Shown: positions 21,501 to 30,594 of the stretch, piece by piece | Numbering within the stretch: position 1 is the first letter of the stretch | Layout: every line of letters begins with the position of its first letter | Position numbers and translations under genes: made by a program | From: Saccoglossus kowalevskii | Lineage: Eukaryota > Hemichordata > Enteropneusta > Harrimaniidae | Direction: 5' to 3' | Length of the DNA stretch: 46,222 nucleotides | NCBI RefSeq assembly: GCF_000003605.2 | Contig: NW_003143796.1 | Location: forward strand, 77,015-123,236 | The notes under the pieces: model-generated | Told to the model about the DNA's origin: nothing | Databases searched by the model: none | Seen by the model: only the letters and a program-made list of their open reading frames with translations

Positions 21501-23348
21501 ATAGATTTCCGCAAAGCATTTGACAGCATAGAATGGCCTTTTATATTTTCTGCATTAAAATCATATAATTTTGGGGCATCGCTGTTGCAATGGATTCATT
21601 GCGAAGGGCGATCCCATTTCTCCGTATTTATTTATATTATCCCTAGAAATACTTCTTTTTTCTATCAGGTCTAACGGCTCTATCCATGGAATCAGTGTTG
21701 AAGGTTGTGAAATAAAAAATGATCGCCGATGATTTAACTTGCTTTTTATCGGATGAGTCATCTGTTATAGCTCTCTTGTCGCTTATGAAAGATTTTTATA
21801 AATATGCTGGGCTCGCCATAAATTGTGACAAAACAGAAGCAATGTGGCTGGGAAAGTGGAAAAATCGCAGGGATAAATCCGTTCAGGGTTAAATGGCCAA
21901 CATCACCAATCAAGATTGTTGGTACGTTTTTCTTGTACAACAAGAATAAAGCATTCAACTCTGTCAAGTCCATACTAAATTGGTTGTTATCTGGAGGACT
22001 CACTATAATTGGTAAAATAACAATTTACAAATCCTTAATAATTCCAAAATTTATATACATATTAAACTCTATCTATATAGAGCCGTTTGATATGAAGACT
22101 ATTAACAGTATAATTTATAATTGTATTTGGAAAGGACATGATAGAGTTGCTCGAAACACGATAAATGGTGATGTTGGCCAAGGTGGGCTAATAAGGGATG
22201 GTCGATATGTATAAATCTCTAATGGTGAAATGGGTACGGTATTTAAATGACAAAATAAATCATCCATGGAAGTTATTTCTGAATAGATACTTGGACCTGT
22301 CGGTGGAAAACTAATCTTTAAATGTGATTATAAAGTTGATCACCTACCGGTTGATATTCCAGATTTCTATATTACAATGTTAAACGTTTGGTCAGAGATA
22401 AAAAAACTTCATAGCTCTGAGAAAATAATCTGGAATAACTCAAATATTTTAATTAACAACAAAAGTATCTTTTATTGGGAATTTTACTCGCATGGAATTT
22501 TGTACATATCTGACATTTTTAACGATGAAAAAACGATAAAAACATGGGATGACTTGATTCTATTAGGCCTTTCCCCAATTAAATTATTAAAATGGAGAGG
22601 CGTTATTTCGGCAATCCCATCTAAATGGAAGCGTGACCTTCCTAAAATCGTACGCCCCGAACCCCCAATTTCAGTTATTATCAAAGATATTGTAAACTCC
22701 ACTCAGCGACTGCAAAAAAAATTTTTAAATTTTTAAAAACAATTTGAAAAGTTATCTCAAATCTTAACTTTGTTCCTCTAATTAGTAAATTTCATTTTCA
22801 GCAATTATTTAAAATTGATGAAATAGAATGGACAAAAAAAAACAACCAAAGTATATTTCTGATCAAGTGCATTAGACTGCTTTTATACCGTATTTGTTCT
22901 ATTAGAAGCACATCACAAATAAACCCTAAATCACATCTCTTGTATATTAACTATAGAAACACCGCAGTATGTAATTTATGAAAACTACTAATTCAACTTA
23001 GGATTATTCTGTTGGTGTATATAATTCACATTATATTTGTATATACTAGAATTGATTTGTTTTGTTTTGTTTTTTCTGTAGGTGGACAGTCCTGACTTGG
23101 AGGTACCACAGTTATTTGCTGAAATTTATGATATACAAGAGCAGCGAAATGAGTGCTGCGATGACGTGTTACTGAAGTGCAAGGGAGTTACACTAAACAC
23201 CTCTTTTGACAAGCTACCTGTTGAGCTTAAAGAGTACCTACGTCAAAAACATGAAAGAGCAAAGAAATCCAACTCAGTGAAAAAAGAGATGAGACACCTA
23301 AAACACTGTCTATCTTACTCTCCTGACTTCTCCCCTCCCAAAACGTGA
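12431..23348 (+). CDS. NR1-class nuclear receptor, Rev-erb/E75-like (gene span, seven exons)
   Basis: Joining 12431-12572, 13251-13786, 17898-18003, 19058-19194, 19558-19636, 19814-20004 and 23082-23348 gives a continuous 485-residue 3' part of a ligand-regulated transcription factor. All junctions are GT-AG with matching phases (1,0,1,0,1,0). Residues 1-47 are the second zinc finger (Cys15, 21, 31, 34). 48-60 are a C-terminal extension ([13 protein letters not shown]) like Rev-erb/ROR. 61-125 are a charged hinge. About 126-415 are the ligand-binding domain, with [28 protein letters not shown] and DRKGL matching the Rev-erb/E75 pattern. 408-413 (LFAEIY) fit the AF-2 helix, and 416-485 form a C-terminal tail. 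The exon for the first zinc finger (C-x2-C...CEGCK) and the N-terminus were not found. Known family role: nuclear, binds AGGTCA-type half-sites. The exact subfamily (NR1D, NR1F or an invertebrate-specific NR1 group) needs a tree. Confidence 0.9.
12573..13250 (+). other. Intron containing an AGTCCC-family element relic
   Basis: The intron runs gtaagt to 'atacatgtag'. A 5'-truncated copy of the AGTCCC-family repeat fills about 12620-13150. It has a GT/GC-rich microsatellite at about 12623-12664, family body, then CAGGGACTGTGCCATGCTTGGCTTGTTT split over 13123-13150 as its 3' end (hairpin GCCATGC-TTGGC with one mismatch, then TTGTTT). Confidence 0.8.
13251..13786 (+). CDS. Nuclear receptor exon: C-terminal extension, hinge, helix 1 and serine-rich loop
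   Basis: The exon encodes residues 48-226. [13 protein letters not shown] is the DNA-binding domain extension. It is followed by a Glu/Arg-rich, probably helical hinge ([20 protein letters not shown]) and a proline stretch (RPPPPL). Then comes helix 1 of the ligand-binding domain ([20 protein letters not shown]). A basic segment (HSPKRQK) and a Ser/Pro-rich loop (about 166-226) follow. Cys142 in ACPFS sits where Rev-erb beta has the heme-ligand Cys of VCPMS. The donor at 13787 (gtgaac) is followed by T-runs. The reading frame runs past it to a stop at 13897, which I regard as intronic read-through. The phases support the splice. Confidence 0.92.
14316..14826 (+). mobile_element. AGTCCC-related element, 3' part
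   Basis: Repeated blocks carry 'catgtgtgcttcaactgatc', 'gatattttgcatgt' and 'tggccgccatcttgg'. It ends at about 14798-14826 with AGGGACT, a hairpin GTCATTG-ACAATGAC, then TTGTAT. The 5' hairpin and microsatellite are not visible. The body differs from the 5978 copy, so this is probably a subfamily. Confidence 0.6.
16477..17660 (-). mobile_element. AGTCCC-related element in inverted orientation
   Basis: The left edge reads AACAAGTCATCTGAAGATGA then CACAGTCCCC. In reverse complement this is GGGGACTGTG, the hairpin TCATCT-TCAGATGA, then CTTGTT: the same 3' end design. The body to about 17660 has repeated 'atatgcaaatgagct', 'aagtttggtct' and 'tcaaaatggccgccag' blocks. The far (5') hairpin was not found. 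Confidence 0.65.
17898..18003 (+). CDS. Nuclear receptor exon: ligand-binding domain helices 3-5
   Basis: Between 'ttttacag' and 'gtatgt' it encodes [20 protein letters not shown] then [15 protein letters not shown] (residues 227-261). This is the ligand-binding-domain signature region. The LPGFR-x-L-x3-DQ-x2-LLK pattern closely follows Rev-erb/E75 (IPGFRDLSQHDQV-x-LLK). The exon is phase 0 in and phase 1 out, matching its neighbours. Confidence 0.95.
18242..18449. mobile_element. 208-bp MITE, copy A, TA target duplication
   Basis: It starts CTGTAGAATACTTTATTTTC and ends ...GAAAATAAAGTATTCCACAG, inverted ends of 23 bp with one mismatch. It is flanked by TA at 18240-18241 and 18450-18451. The interior has further 'ttttcgct/agcgaaaa' inverted motifs, so the whole element can fold back. 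TA duplications suggest a Tc1/mariner-type mobiliser. It encodes no transposase. Confidence 0.88.
18483..18690. mobile_element. 208-bp MITE, copy B, TA target duplication
   Basis: It has the same length and the same ends as copy A, with only a handful of differences. TA lies at 18481-18482 and 18691-18692. It lies 33 bp from copy A in the same orientation, in the same intron. Confidence 0.88.
19058..19194 (+). CDS. Nuclear receptor exon: ligand-binding domain helices 5-7
   Basis: Acceptor 'tctctag', donor gtgagt. It encodes [18 protein letters not shown], then [20 protein letters not shown], then NMIEKMVK (residues 262-307). The GG-x-FEV-x-ML start corresponds to AGTFEVLMV in Rev-erb. It is unusually Cys-rich. 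Confidence 0.93.
19558..19636 (+). CDS. Nuclear receptor exon: ligand-binding domain helices 7-8
   Basis: Acceptor 'ccttgtag', donor gtaagc. It encodes [20 protein letters not shown] then VALANP (residues 308-333). This aligns with the F-x-F-x2-KLN-x-L-x-L-(S/T)-x-EE-x-x-L-F-TA-V-V-L pattern of Rev-erb. The minus-strand open frame over this exon is a shadow. Confidence 0.93.
19814..20004 (+). CDS. Nuclear receptor exon: ligand-binding domain helices 9-11
   Basis: Acceptor 'ttttttttccag', donor gtaagt. It encodes [20 protein letters not shown], then [20 protein letters not shown], then [20 protein letters not shown], then RTLK (residues 334-397). It matches the DR-(S/P)-G-(L/I) and LLLKLPDLR-x-LN-x2-HSE patterns of Rev-erb/E75. 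His389 (QHAH) falls at the position of the heme-ligand His in Rev-erb beta helix 11. Confidence 0.95.
20629..20835 (+). repeat. Interspersed repeat, copy 2 (CCTTTTCACCAC type, MITE-like)
   Basis: It starts 'ttaaccttttcaccaccag' and ends 'gtggtgaaaagagta', giving inverted ends CTTTTCACCAC/GTGGTGAAAAG. The interior matches 5169-5345. The size is about 190-205 bp. The target duplication is uncertain (possibly TTA/TA). Confidence 0.7.
21380..22980 (+). pseudogene. L1/Tx1-like LINE reverse transcriptase relic
   Basis: Plus-strand pieces in order: [17 protein letters not shown] and [19 protein letters not shown] (21480-21543; RT palm motif with the catalytic Asp of DFRKAFD). A shifted [14 protein letters not shown] at about 21722-21765 is the degenerate F/YADD box. 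[20 protein letters not shown] (about 21953-22013) then [20 protein letters not shown] follow, the L1/Tx1-type thumb region 'LNxW..RGLTLLGKI.V.KSL..PK..Y'. NCIWKGHD...GDVGQGGLI follows at about 22115-22195. C-terminal pieces continue to about 22980. Frameshifts and stops show that it is inactive. The endonuclease domain is missing, so it is 5'-truncated. Confidence 0.88.
23082..23348 (+). CDS. Nuclear receptor last exon: AF-2 helix 12 and C-terminal tail
   Basis: Acceptor 'ttttttctgtag', stop tga at 23346-23348. It encodes residues 398-485. [20 protein letters not shown] holds helix 12, with LFAEIY (408-413) fitting the phi-phi-x-E-phi-phi AF-2 core used to recruit coactivators. A tail of about 70 residues follows, Lys/Glu-rich in the middle ([20 protein letters not shown]) and ending [11 protein letters not shown]. 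It carries CC and other cysteines. Vertebrate Rev-erbs end before helix 12. Insect E75 keeps sequence beyond it. Confidence 0.93.
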   Translation: MDSPDLEVPQLFAEIYDIQEQRNECCDDVLLKCKGVTLNTSFDKLPVELKEYLRQKHERAKKSNSVKKEMRHLKHCLSYSPDFSPPKT

Positions 23349-23660
23349 TGACTTGTGTCTTCATACGCTGCCATGGGTGTACAATATTGATTATTGGAAA
23401 GACCACAAACAATGTTAGTCATGATAGTAAGTGTTCTCAGGTAAAACTCTGAGGCTTGCGAAAAATACTATTTATTATCATAAATCTCTGATTATGAAAA
23501 TGTTTACTGTGATATACCATAAATTTTGTGAGTTATACTAGTTTTTAAAGTTGATTTCACCAGTTTTTGGAAAATTTTCTACAAATCTTTTTGTTGCTTG
23601 CCATGTGTGTATGTTACATAATTTTTGTGCAAAAATAAACAATGGACTGGAGACCACATC
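23349..23660 (+). promoter_or_regulatory. Likely 3' untranslated region with AATAAA at 23634-23639
   Basis: The first canonical AATAAA after the receptor stop lies about 290 bases downstream ('aaaaataaac'). The sequence between contains no open frame of note. Usage is inferred from position only. Confidence 0.5.
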
Positions 23661-23715
23661 AGGAACAATTATTTGGATGTGTCTTCATGGGATGAGCTCA
23701 TTTCTCTCATCAATT

Positions 23716-23815
23716 ACCTGCTTAGCTCAGTTTGTAGAGTGACTATACCACAACTTGGTTGATTAGAGGAAACATGGTTTGAGTCCTGGGTCTCGCCAAT
23801 AACAAAAAGAAATGT
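23716..23815 (+). repeat. tRNA-derived SINE-like element
   Basis: About 80 bases resemble a tRNA gene. There is an A box (TAGCTCAGTTTGTAGAG at 23723-23739) and a B box (GGTTTGAGTCC at 23776-23786) with normal spacing, then an A-rich tail (aacaaaaagaaa). It lacks paired acceptor ends, so it is a SINE or tRNA pseudogene rather than a working tRNA. It lies just past the receptor 3' end. Confidence 0.7.
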
Positions 23816-24316
23816 TTTTTTTTTTATAGAATATGGAATAAGTTTCACTTTTGCGCACTTTCATCATGAGATGAAACTTTGGTTTGAAACTGCCTGAATA
23901 ACCAGTAAACGCTGACAGTTTGCAACAAAAAAACTCAGATTTATTAGTAAATCAGACAGTTTCCAAAAATAAAATAAAATCTGATTTACAAGCAAAGAGG
24001 GAACAGTCCTATTCTGGGGAAAAGAGTGAATTACAGAACATAAAAAGGCATACTTAGAAAAATAGCGATGAGACAAAAAGTGGTATAACGGGAATAAACG
24101 TGCATCCAGAACAATTGGTCACATGACCAAAAATGGTATAAATAATGAAAATTGCACTATCTTTGTATGTTGCATATTTTGTTGCATTTGGTTTACTAGT
24201 ATTAGTTTGATGTCACAACTTTCATAACATTTACTTAGTTCATCATGTACATGTGAGTATGTGCTGAAACTTAGTTGAATGCTCGCTACATATTCACGAT
24301 TCATCGTTGGATTTTT

Positions 24317-25692
24317 AGCTCCGCTGTCGACTTTGTCGAGCGGAGCTTATCATATGAGTGATTGTCCGTCGTCGTCGTCGTCGTCGTCCGTCGTCGTCGT
24401 CCGTCGTCCGTGTCAATGTTTTACTTTTTTGACTTCTTCTTGAAAACTACAAGCCTAAATGCTTTGATACTTGGTGTATATGTACCTTGGGTAGACCTCT
24501 CTTAGGTTTGTTCATTTCATGTTGATATCTTCAATTCTCTAATTTTGGTGAATATTTTTGTCATTTTTGGTAAAAACTGATATTTTCGACTTCTTGTTAA
24601 AAACCGCAAGTGCAATTGCTTTGATATTACATTTATAGGTACTACATGTGGACCTCTCTCAGATTTGTTAATTTTGTAATGATATCTTTAATTCTTTAAT
24701 TTTGGTGAATATTTTTGTCATTTTTGGTAAAAACTGATATTTTCGACTTCTTGTTAAAAACCGCAAGTGCAATTGCTTTGATATTACATATATAGGTACT
24801 ACATGTGGACCTCTCTCAGTTTTGTTCATTTTGTAATGATATCTTTAATTCTCTAATTTTGGTGAATATTTTTGTCATTTTTGGTAAAAACTGATATTTT
24901 CGACTTCTTGTTAAAAACCGCAAGTGCAATTGCTTTGATATTACATTTATAGGTACTACATGTGGACCTCTCTCAGATTTGTTCATTTCGTGATGATATC
25001 TTCAATTCTCTAATTTTGGTGAATATTTTTGTCATTTTTGGTAAAAACTGATATTTTTCGACTTCTTGTTAAAAACCGCAAGTGCAATTGCTTTGATATT
25101 ACATANNNNNNNNNNNNNNNNNNNNNNNNNNNNNNNNNNNNNNNNNNNNNNNNNNNNNNNNNNNNNNNNNNNNNNNNNNNNNNNNNNNNNNNNNNNNNNN
25201 NNNNNNNNNNNNNNNNNNNNNNNNNNNNNNNNNNNNNNNNNNNNNNNNNNNNNNNNNNNNNNNNNNNNNNNNNNNNNNNNNNNNNNNNNNNNNNNNNNNN
25301 NNNNNNNNNNNNNNNNNNNNNNNNNNNNNNNNNNNNNNNNNNNNNNNNNNNNNNNNNNNNNNNNNNNNNNNNNNNNNNNNNNNNNNNNNNNNNNNNNNNN
25401 NNNNNNNNNNNNNNNNNNNNNNNNNNNNNNNNNNNNNNNNNNNNNNNNNNNNNNNNNNNNNNNNNNNNNNNNNNNNNNNNNNNNNNNNNNNNNNNNNNNN
25501 NNNNNNNNNNNNNNNNNNNNNNNNNNNNNNNNNNNNNNNNNNNNNNNNNNNNNNNNNNNNNNNNNNNNNNNNNNNNNNNNNNNNNNNNNNNNNNNNNNNN
25601 NNNNNNNNNNNNNNNNNNNNNNNNNNNNNNNNNNNNNNNNNNNNNNNNNNNNNNNNNNNNNNNNNNNNNNNNNNNNNNNNNNNNNNNNNNNN
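24317..25692 (+). mobile_element. AGCTCCGCT-family element with 157-bp minisatellite, entering an assembly gap
   Basis: The terminal hairpin at 24317-24347 is identical to that at 1522-1552. It is followed by a (GTC)n microsatellite at about 24363-24412. At least four subrepeats follow with an exact period of about 157 bp: the 'cgacttcttgttaaaaa' segment recurs at 24587, 24744, 24901 and 25059. The array runs into the gap. The sequence after the gap is unrelated, so the 3' end is not visible and the copy number is unknown. Confidence 0.85.
25106..25692. other. Assembly gap (N), 587 positions
   Basis: The gap interrupts the 157-bp minisatellite of the element above, the usual place for an assembler to fail. 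Open frames crossing it are artefacts. Confidence 0.99.
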
Positions 25693-26599
25693 GCATACAC
25701 AAACATATGAGAATGTTTATAGCTTACAATATGAGTAGCTGTACTTCTGTGGTCTATGTCAGATAAACGGTATATACATGGTTTATGATTTACTGATTGT
25801 ATTTCATCACTGACCACTGTCTCATGTTCTCATAAAACAATAACAGTTTCAGTGTTTCTGAAATCTGCAAGATGTTGAGAGATGCATTGTAATAAGACGC
25901 AAATGTTGGGTGGGAGGTTTTAGTATGATGAATCGGCAGTTATCTATTTAAAAAAAAAACTTTCATAGACCATCAGTTCATATTTATGTAGAGGAAGTGG
26001 CATGCTCTACAATACAGTGAAGAGTACATGTATATACAGTGGCACTGTTCTCAGGATTCTATTTGACACTTATTTATCGCTATTAATGACCATGTCTTGT
26101 TGGGTGCTGTAACTGATAATATTAGTTTATACTTTACTGGTGTCTTATCTTGCTCCTTGTGAAATTTTAGAATGTCAAAAACAATCTGTATTTTGAAATT
26201 AGCCGTAATACTACTAAGTAGGCTTTCTCTGTAAATATTATATTTAAAAATACAATTTTATTTTATCAACTTAATACAATTTCCCTCATTTTTAAAGAGC
26301 TTGCCAGTTTGTGAAATTCAATCTTGATAAAATATATTATTATACATCTGTCACCGTAATGCCATGAATTACAGCATGCCATAATTTTGCCTTATTTTAT
26401 GGGGTATTTTTTTTATTCTACCATATTAGGAAATGCGAATTCCAAATATGGAATGATTACACACGTAAGTGTCCTCTAATAATAAAAACAAACATGACTG
26501 CCACTAGAGTTTGACAGGAATCCACATAAAGAAGTTCGCTGATTCTGTTCTAAACATTTTGGATTTCGGCATGAAGTATCCTTGGAAGGAAAAGATGTA
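25693..26599. other. Intergenic sequence, nothing recognised
   Basis: AT-rich. There is no coding signal and no recognisable repeat. Confidence 0.45.
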
Positions 26600-26746
26600 T
26601 AATAATAAGGAGATTATAAGGATACCTCAAAGTATGCACTCAGACAGTACGCTGCACATCGACTTCCACTGCATGTTTTTCGATACTTCCGCTGTACTGC
26701 CTTTGTGCATACTTTGAAGTATCCTCATAATAACCTTATATTATTA
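26600..26746. repeat. Long imperfect hairpin (foldback element), about 147 bp
   Basis: The left arm, about 26600-26639 (taataataagg...ggatacctcaaagtatgcac), pairs with the right arm 26705-26746 (gtgcatactttgaagtatcc...ttatatttatta-like). Pairing continues inwards through 'cagtac'/'gtactg'. The open frame 26511-26717 across it is incidental. It may be a foldback MITE. A structured transcript is possible but unsupported. Confidence 0.7.
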
Positions 26747-26771
26747 GTAAACAAAAGATTACCAACACTGC

Positions 26772-26785
26772 CCACCAGAGGGCAG
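26772..26785 (+). promoter_or_regulatory. CTCF-consensus match
   Basis: CCACCAGAGGGCAG fits the 14-base core CCASYAGRKGGCRS at every position. It lies about 3.4 kb past the receptor stop and about 7.9 kb before the next putative first exon. This is a sequence match only. Confidence 0.5.
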
Positions 26786-26789
26786 CCAA

Positions 26790-29700
26790 CATTTGTCTTT
26801 TCCCAGCCTGAGGTGTTGGGTAATACAATAGTAGGTAGATGATCCACCAAGGTCAGTTTGTTGTTTGTTTCCGGGGCAATGATGCAAAGATAGCCGCTGT
26901 TATATCACATGTACATGTTTTAACATAGTACACTGGGTTTTAAGTGTCATGGAAGTAAGAGTTGCAGTATAATTTATAGTAAGAATTTCCAGTATAAATA
27001 AATAAATTTACTGTTGGCTTTGAACTAAAACGATGGGTTTTAATTAAACTAGTAAATTAGGAGTAACAAGTTCTCGGGAAATATCACCATTGTACTAATA
27101 TCTTTTTAAAATGCTTGTGTAAACAACAAGAAAGTTACAGTACTTGCTCTATAGGTAGAATATTGTGCTTTGATACATAAATAAGTATATATTTAAAATA
27201 AGCCAAATTTGAATGATCAAGAAATACAATTTTGGGTTTATATGCCCTTTTGTTAAGATGTGCTTCTCATAGGACAAATATGGTATATGGCTAGAGCTCT
27301 GTGTATATATATATATACACTCTAATACAGTACTTTATTAAATTTACAAACAAAAAATTAATTTATTACAAGTAATTCACAAAAAACCTTGAAGTTCTGT
27401 ACAATTTGTCTGTAAATGTTGCTGTACATATTACTTTGTTTGAATTGTTACCATCACTTCCAGTATTACTGTTCTATACATCCTTCCCTCCATCTACCGT
27501 ATTCATTATATCAGTGATCATGTATTGGGATTGTACTGTTGGTGTATATTGTGATCCATTGTCTGAGAACACCTTCATACGAATAATTGAGTTGCTGCAA
27601 TGGTCTGCTCTTCTTTGACTTAACTTGACTTCTGTGAGCATCATAACAGCTTTGTGTTTTGTTGCATTTCATGACAAATGTTATTTATAAGTCCCATCCC
27701 AAACTAAAGGAAGTCGTGCAAACATCAGAATGCACACATGCCTTGAATGGATAATAAAAAATATGTTGATTTCACTTTCAGCAGATATAGTATCTATTCT
27801 CAAATGTTATTGACACTTTTGTTCATCTACCTCATTCCCTCTTATATTTCCAAGCAATCCTATAATAAATGGATTATTCCACTCCAGATGATTATCTAAT
27901 TTTTGGTTTATTAATGTGCGAGTTGATACAAACTTAAAATGTGTACAAGTAGTGACAATCTAAAGGTTCAATATACCTGCAGTGTCGCATTAAAGAAATG
28001 CTCAAGCTAAATTGTGATGTGTTCCAGCATTAATTTAAAATCCTTAGATGTGCAGTCTGTGTGAAACTTAATATGTTATTGTACTGATCCTGTCTACCAA
28101 ACAATTGTGTGTAATGCTGACACTGACAGTACATTTACTGTGATTATGTATTTTCTTCCAATGTCAAGAGTTTTCAAATATTTGGAAAAAAATACAGTTA
28201 AAGGTGGTAATACCATGCACTGTTCTTAAACAAAATTGCACATTCTCAATGGCTAAGCATGGTCAGATGATCAGCACATGTACCATATTTGTTCTATTAG
28301 TTGCTCATGTTGCTCAATTTGTAAATAAGGTAATCAAATCAAGTATACAATAAATACAATTTTTGGTTTTATGTGCTTTTCAATACCGGTATATTGCTAT
28401 GAATCAAGACATTGGTCACTGTATTTTTTTTGGGAGGGGGAGTGGGGGGTTAATAACTCTCGGATATGAATTTTACCTCAGGTTTTTTGCTGCTAATATA
28501 ATTGTTTAGGTCAGTGTGTTGTGACCATACATGTCTGATTTAACACTGCTGCCATCATCACCACTTGTCATTTCCAGTAAAACCTTTGAACTTGCTTGAA
28601 CATAACAGACTATGTGGTTTTTTTGTGACATGCAAAGCCGTTTTCAATTCCATCAATTTGGCTTCTTCAGGGATTAGACCCCTCCCCCTTTCCCTCTATC
28701 TTCTGCTTGTTGATCTTTTTATGATTGGTACAACAGAACACCATGCACACCTTTTTCATTCAAACCATTTTTTTTTCTTGCCTTTTAATTTATTATATTA
28801 TTACCATATTTTCTTTATTATTAGCGCATGCACTTATATAAATAACTGTGTGCATTATCAAAATAAGTCGTCCCGCGCTTCTAATAAAGCAAGTACAGTA
28901 GTATTTATTTATAGTTTATTGATGAAATTTGATATTAACAAGCTTGGCTCATTGGTATTCACATTTTTAATATACTAGTATTTGCATATCTGATATTTAG
29001 GAGCTGATCTGATTTAAAATGTGATTGAACTATATTCTGGAAACCAGTACTGCTTTATAAAATATTGTATTAGTTATCTACTAATAAAAATATTACACAT
29101 AAGTATCTGTATTTATTTTGTGTATGAACAGAGAGACACGTACAGAGAAATAAGAGAATGAAATTACCTTAAGATGAAAAAGAAATATTAATTTTACCCA
29201 ACAGCAAATAATTTGCTTCCTCCTAACTGTGAATGTCCATTTAAATTACATCATATACACTAGCATTTTTTTCTATTGAAGGGTGGGCAGGAATCTGCTT
29301 GTCTGTCTAAATAATACTCAGATAAATACTCGGCTTCTGTTTAAACTTCTGTGTAGTGGTGTAAGAAAAAAAGTGTTAACCCCCCCCCCCCCCCGTATGA
29401 CTGCCACAGCGTGAGTATATGCGCCCTCGACGACCATTTCTGGCTACTAATGGCTCAGAGAGCAAGTCTTGGTTTCTAGAAGTCCAGCAATATATCAACT
29501 GGGGTGGGGTGGGGATAACTGAAAGATATGGTTAAATCAAATTCAAGCTAGACACCAAGGATGTTAGGTGTTACAATATAAGAATGTTAAGGCAAAAAAA
29601 AAAAAAAAAGAAATGTTCTCCTATTCCAGCCACCCTAATGATGTCTAATATTTGATCCCCAACCACGATTACATGCCGGACCATGTTTAAATTGTTTAAG

Positions 29701-29900
29701 CATATACTGTACAGTCTACAGTTATGGATAACATTATTTTCTCGCTATTTAGGCAAAGGTGACAGTTTTTGACATCGACACAACTTGAATGGTATGTGCT
29801 AGTATGTTTTTCTTTCACAAATTTCTTCGCAAAATATTATGCTGTTGCATTGACTGTAATTGTGTAACTGACAGATTTATTTTCGGTAAAACTGGATTTC
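26790..29900. other. Intergenic sequence, no gene recognised
   Basis: It contains a short (TA)n palindrome (gtgtatatatatatatacac, about 27300-27319), a poly-C run (about 29380-29394) and a poly-A run (about 29595-29610). Open frames at 27406-27618 and 28565-28978 lack domains and have low-complexity composition. Confidence 0.5.
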
Positions 29901-30060
29901 TCCTTTTCTCCGCCCAATACAGATAATTACTCTCACGGGGGTGGCTTCATTCATTCATTCAATCGAAACGAAACGGGAGTCGCACAATCCTGACGCCATA
30001 TTCTGTAATGCAGGTGATTTACATTTTATATCTGGGCGGTACATCTATATTTTGTATTCG

Positions 30061-30074
30061 CCACCAGATGGCGC
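30061..30074 (+). promoter_or_regulatory. CTCF-consensus match
   Basis: CCACCAGATGGCGC fits CCASYAGRKGGCRS at every position. It is the second exact match in the same intergenic interval. Confidence 0.5.
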
Positions 30075-30594
30075 TATTCTCAGTATGACCATGAGTGTGA
30101 TTACTACATTGTTTGCATGCAAGACATGTTCTGATATGTCTAGTTTACAACAATATGTGACCTCATGAATCGAAGTATGAAGTGTATTCATTTGCGATTT
30201 GTTTTCAACAACAAATCCTAGCTGCTGGGCGCCTAACAAAGTCCATATACATGTAAGAAGATAGTTCTTTATTACAACCACATTGAAAGAAATTCAATTT
30301 AGGTGAATACAAATGTAATTATTCTAAAAAACCTAAAACTATACTTATCATAAAGATACAGTAAAGAAATATTACTGGTACTTGAAGATAAAAATTAAAA
30401 TATTAAATTTCCATGAGTTTTTGTTTAATATCGATAATATTCTTTTCTTGTTGAATATGCTGTTTTTATGTATTTAATTAATTTTTTTATCAATGGTCTG
30501 TTCTCAGCATTTAAAATGTAAAAAAAGTGTTTCTGTATTATTTGCTTGAACAAAATTTTCAATTGATTCTGAACATTTTGTGTATAATATTACT

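Larger units (their letters stand above)
20005..23081 (+). other. Last intron (3.1 kb) with MITE and LINE relics
   Basis: gtaagt to 'tttttctgtag'. It contains a CCTTTTCACCAC-type repeat (20629-20835), a frameshifted LINE (about 21380-22980) and otherwise unremarkable AT-rich sequence. Confidence 0.85.

Noticed and set aside
23716-23797. Functional tRNA gene
   Set aside because: A and B boxes are present but the acceptor stem does not pair and there is an A-rich tail, so a SINE or pseudogene is more likely.
24361-25105. CRISPR-like array
   Set aside because: Units are contiguous 157-bp tandem repeats without unique spacers, in an animal genome. It is a minisatellite.
25010-25817. Long open frames on both strands (214-261 codons)
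   Set aside because: They consist almost entirely of N from the assembly gap with minisatellite edges. The same applies to 11415-11694.
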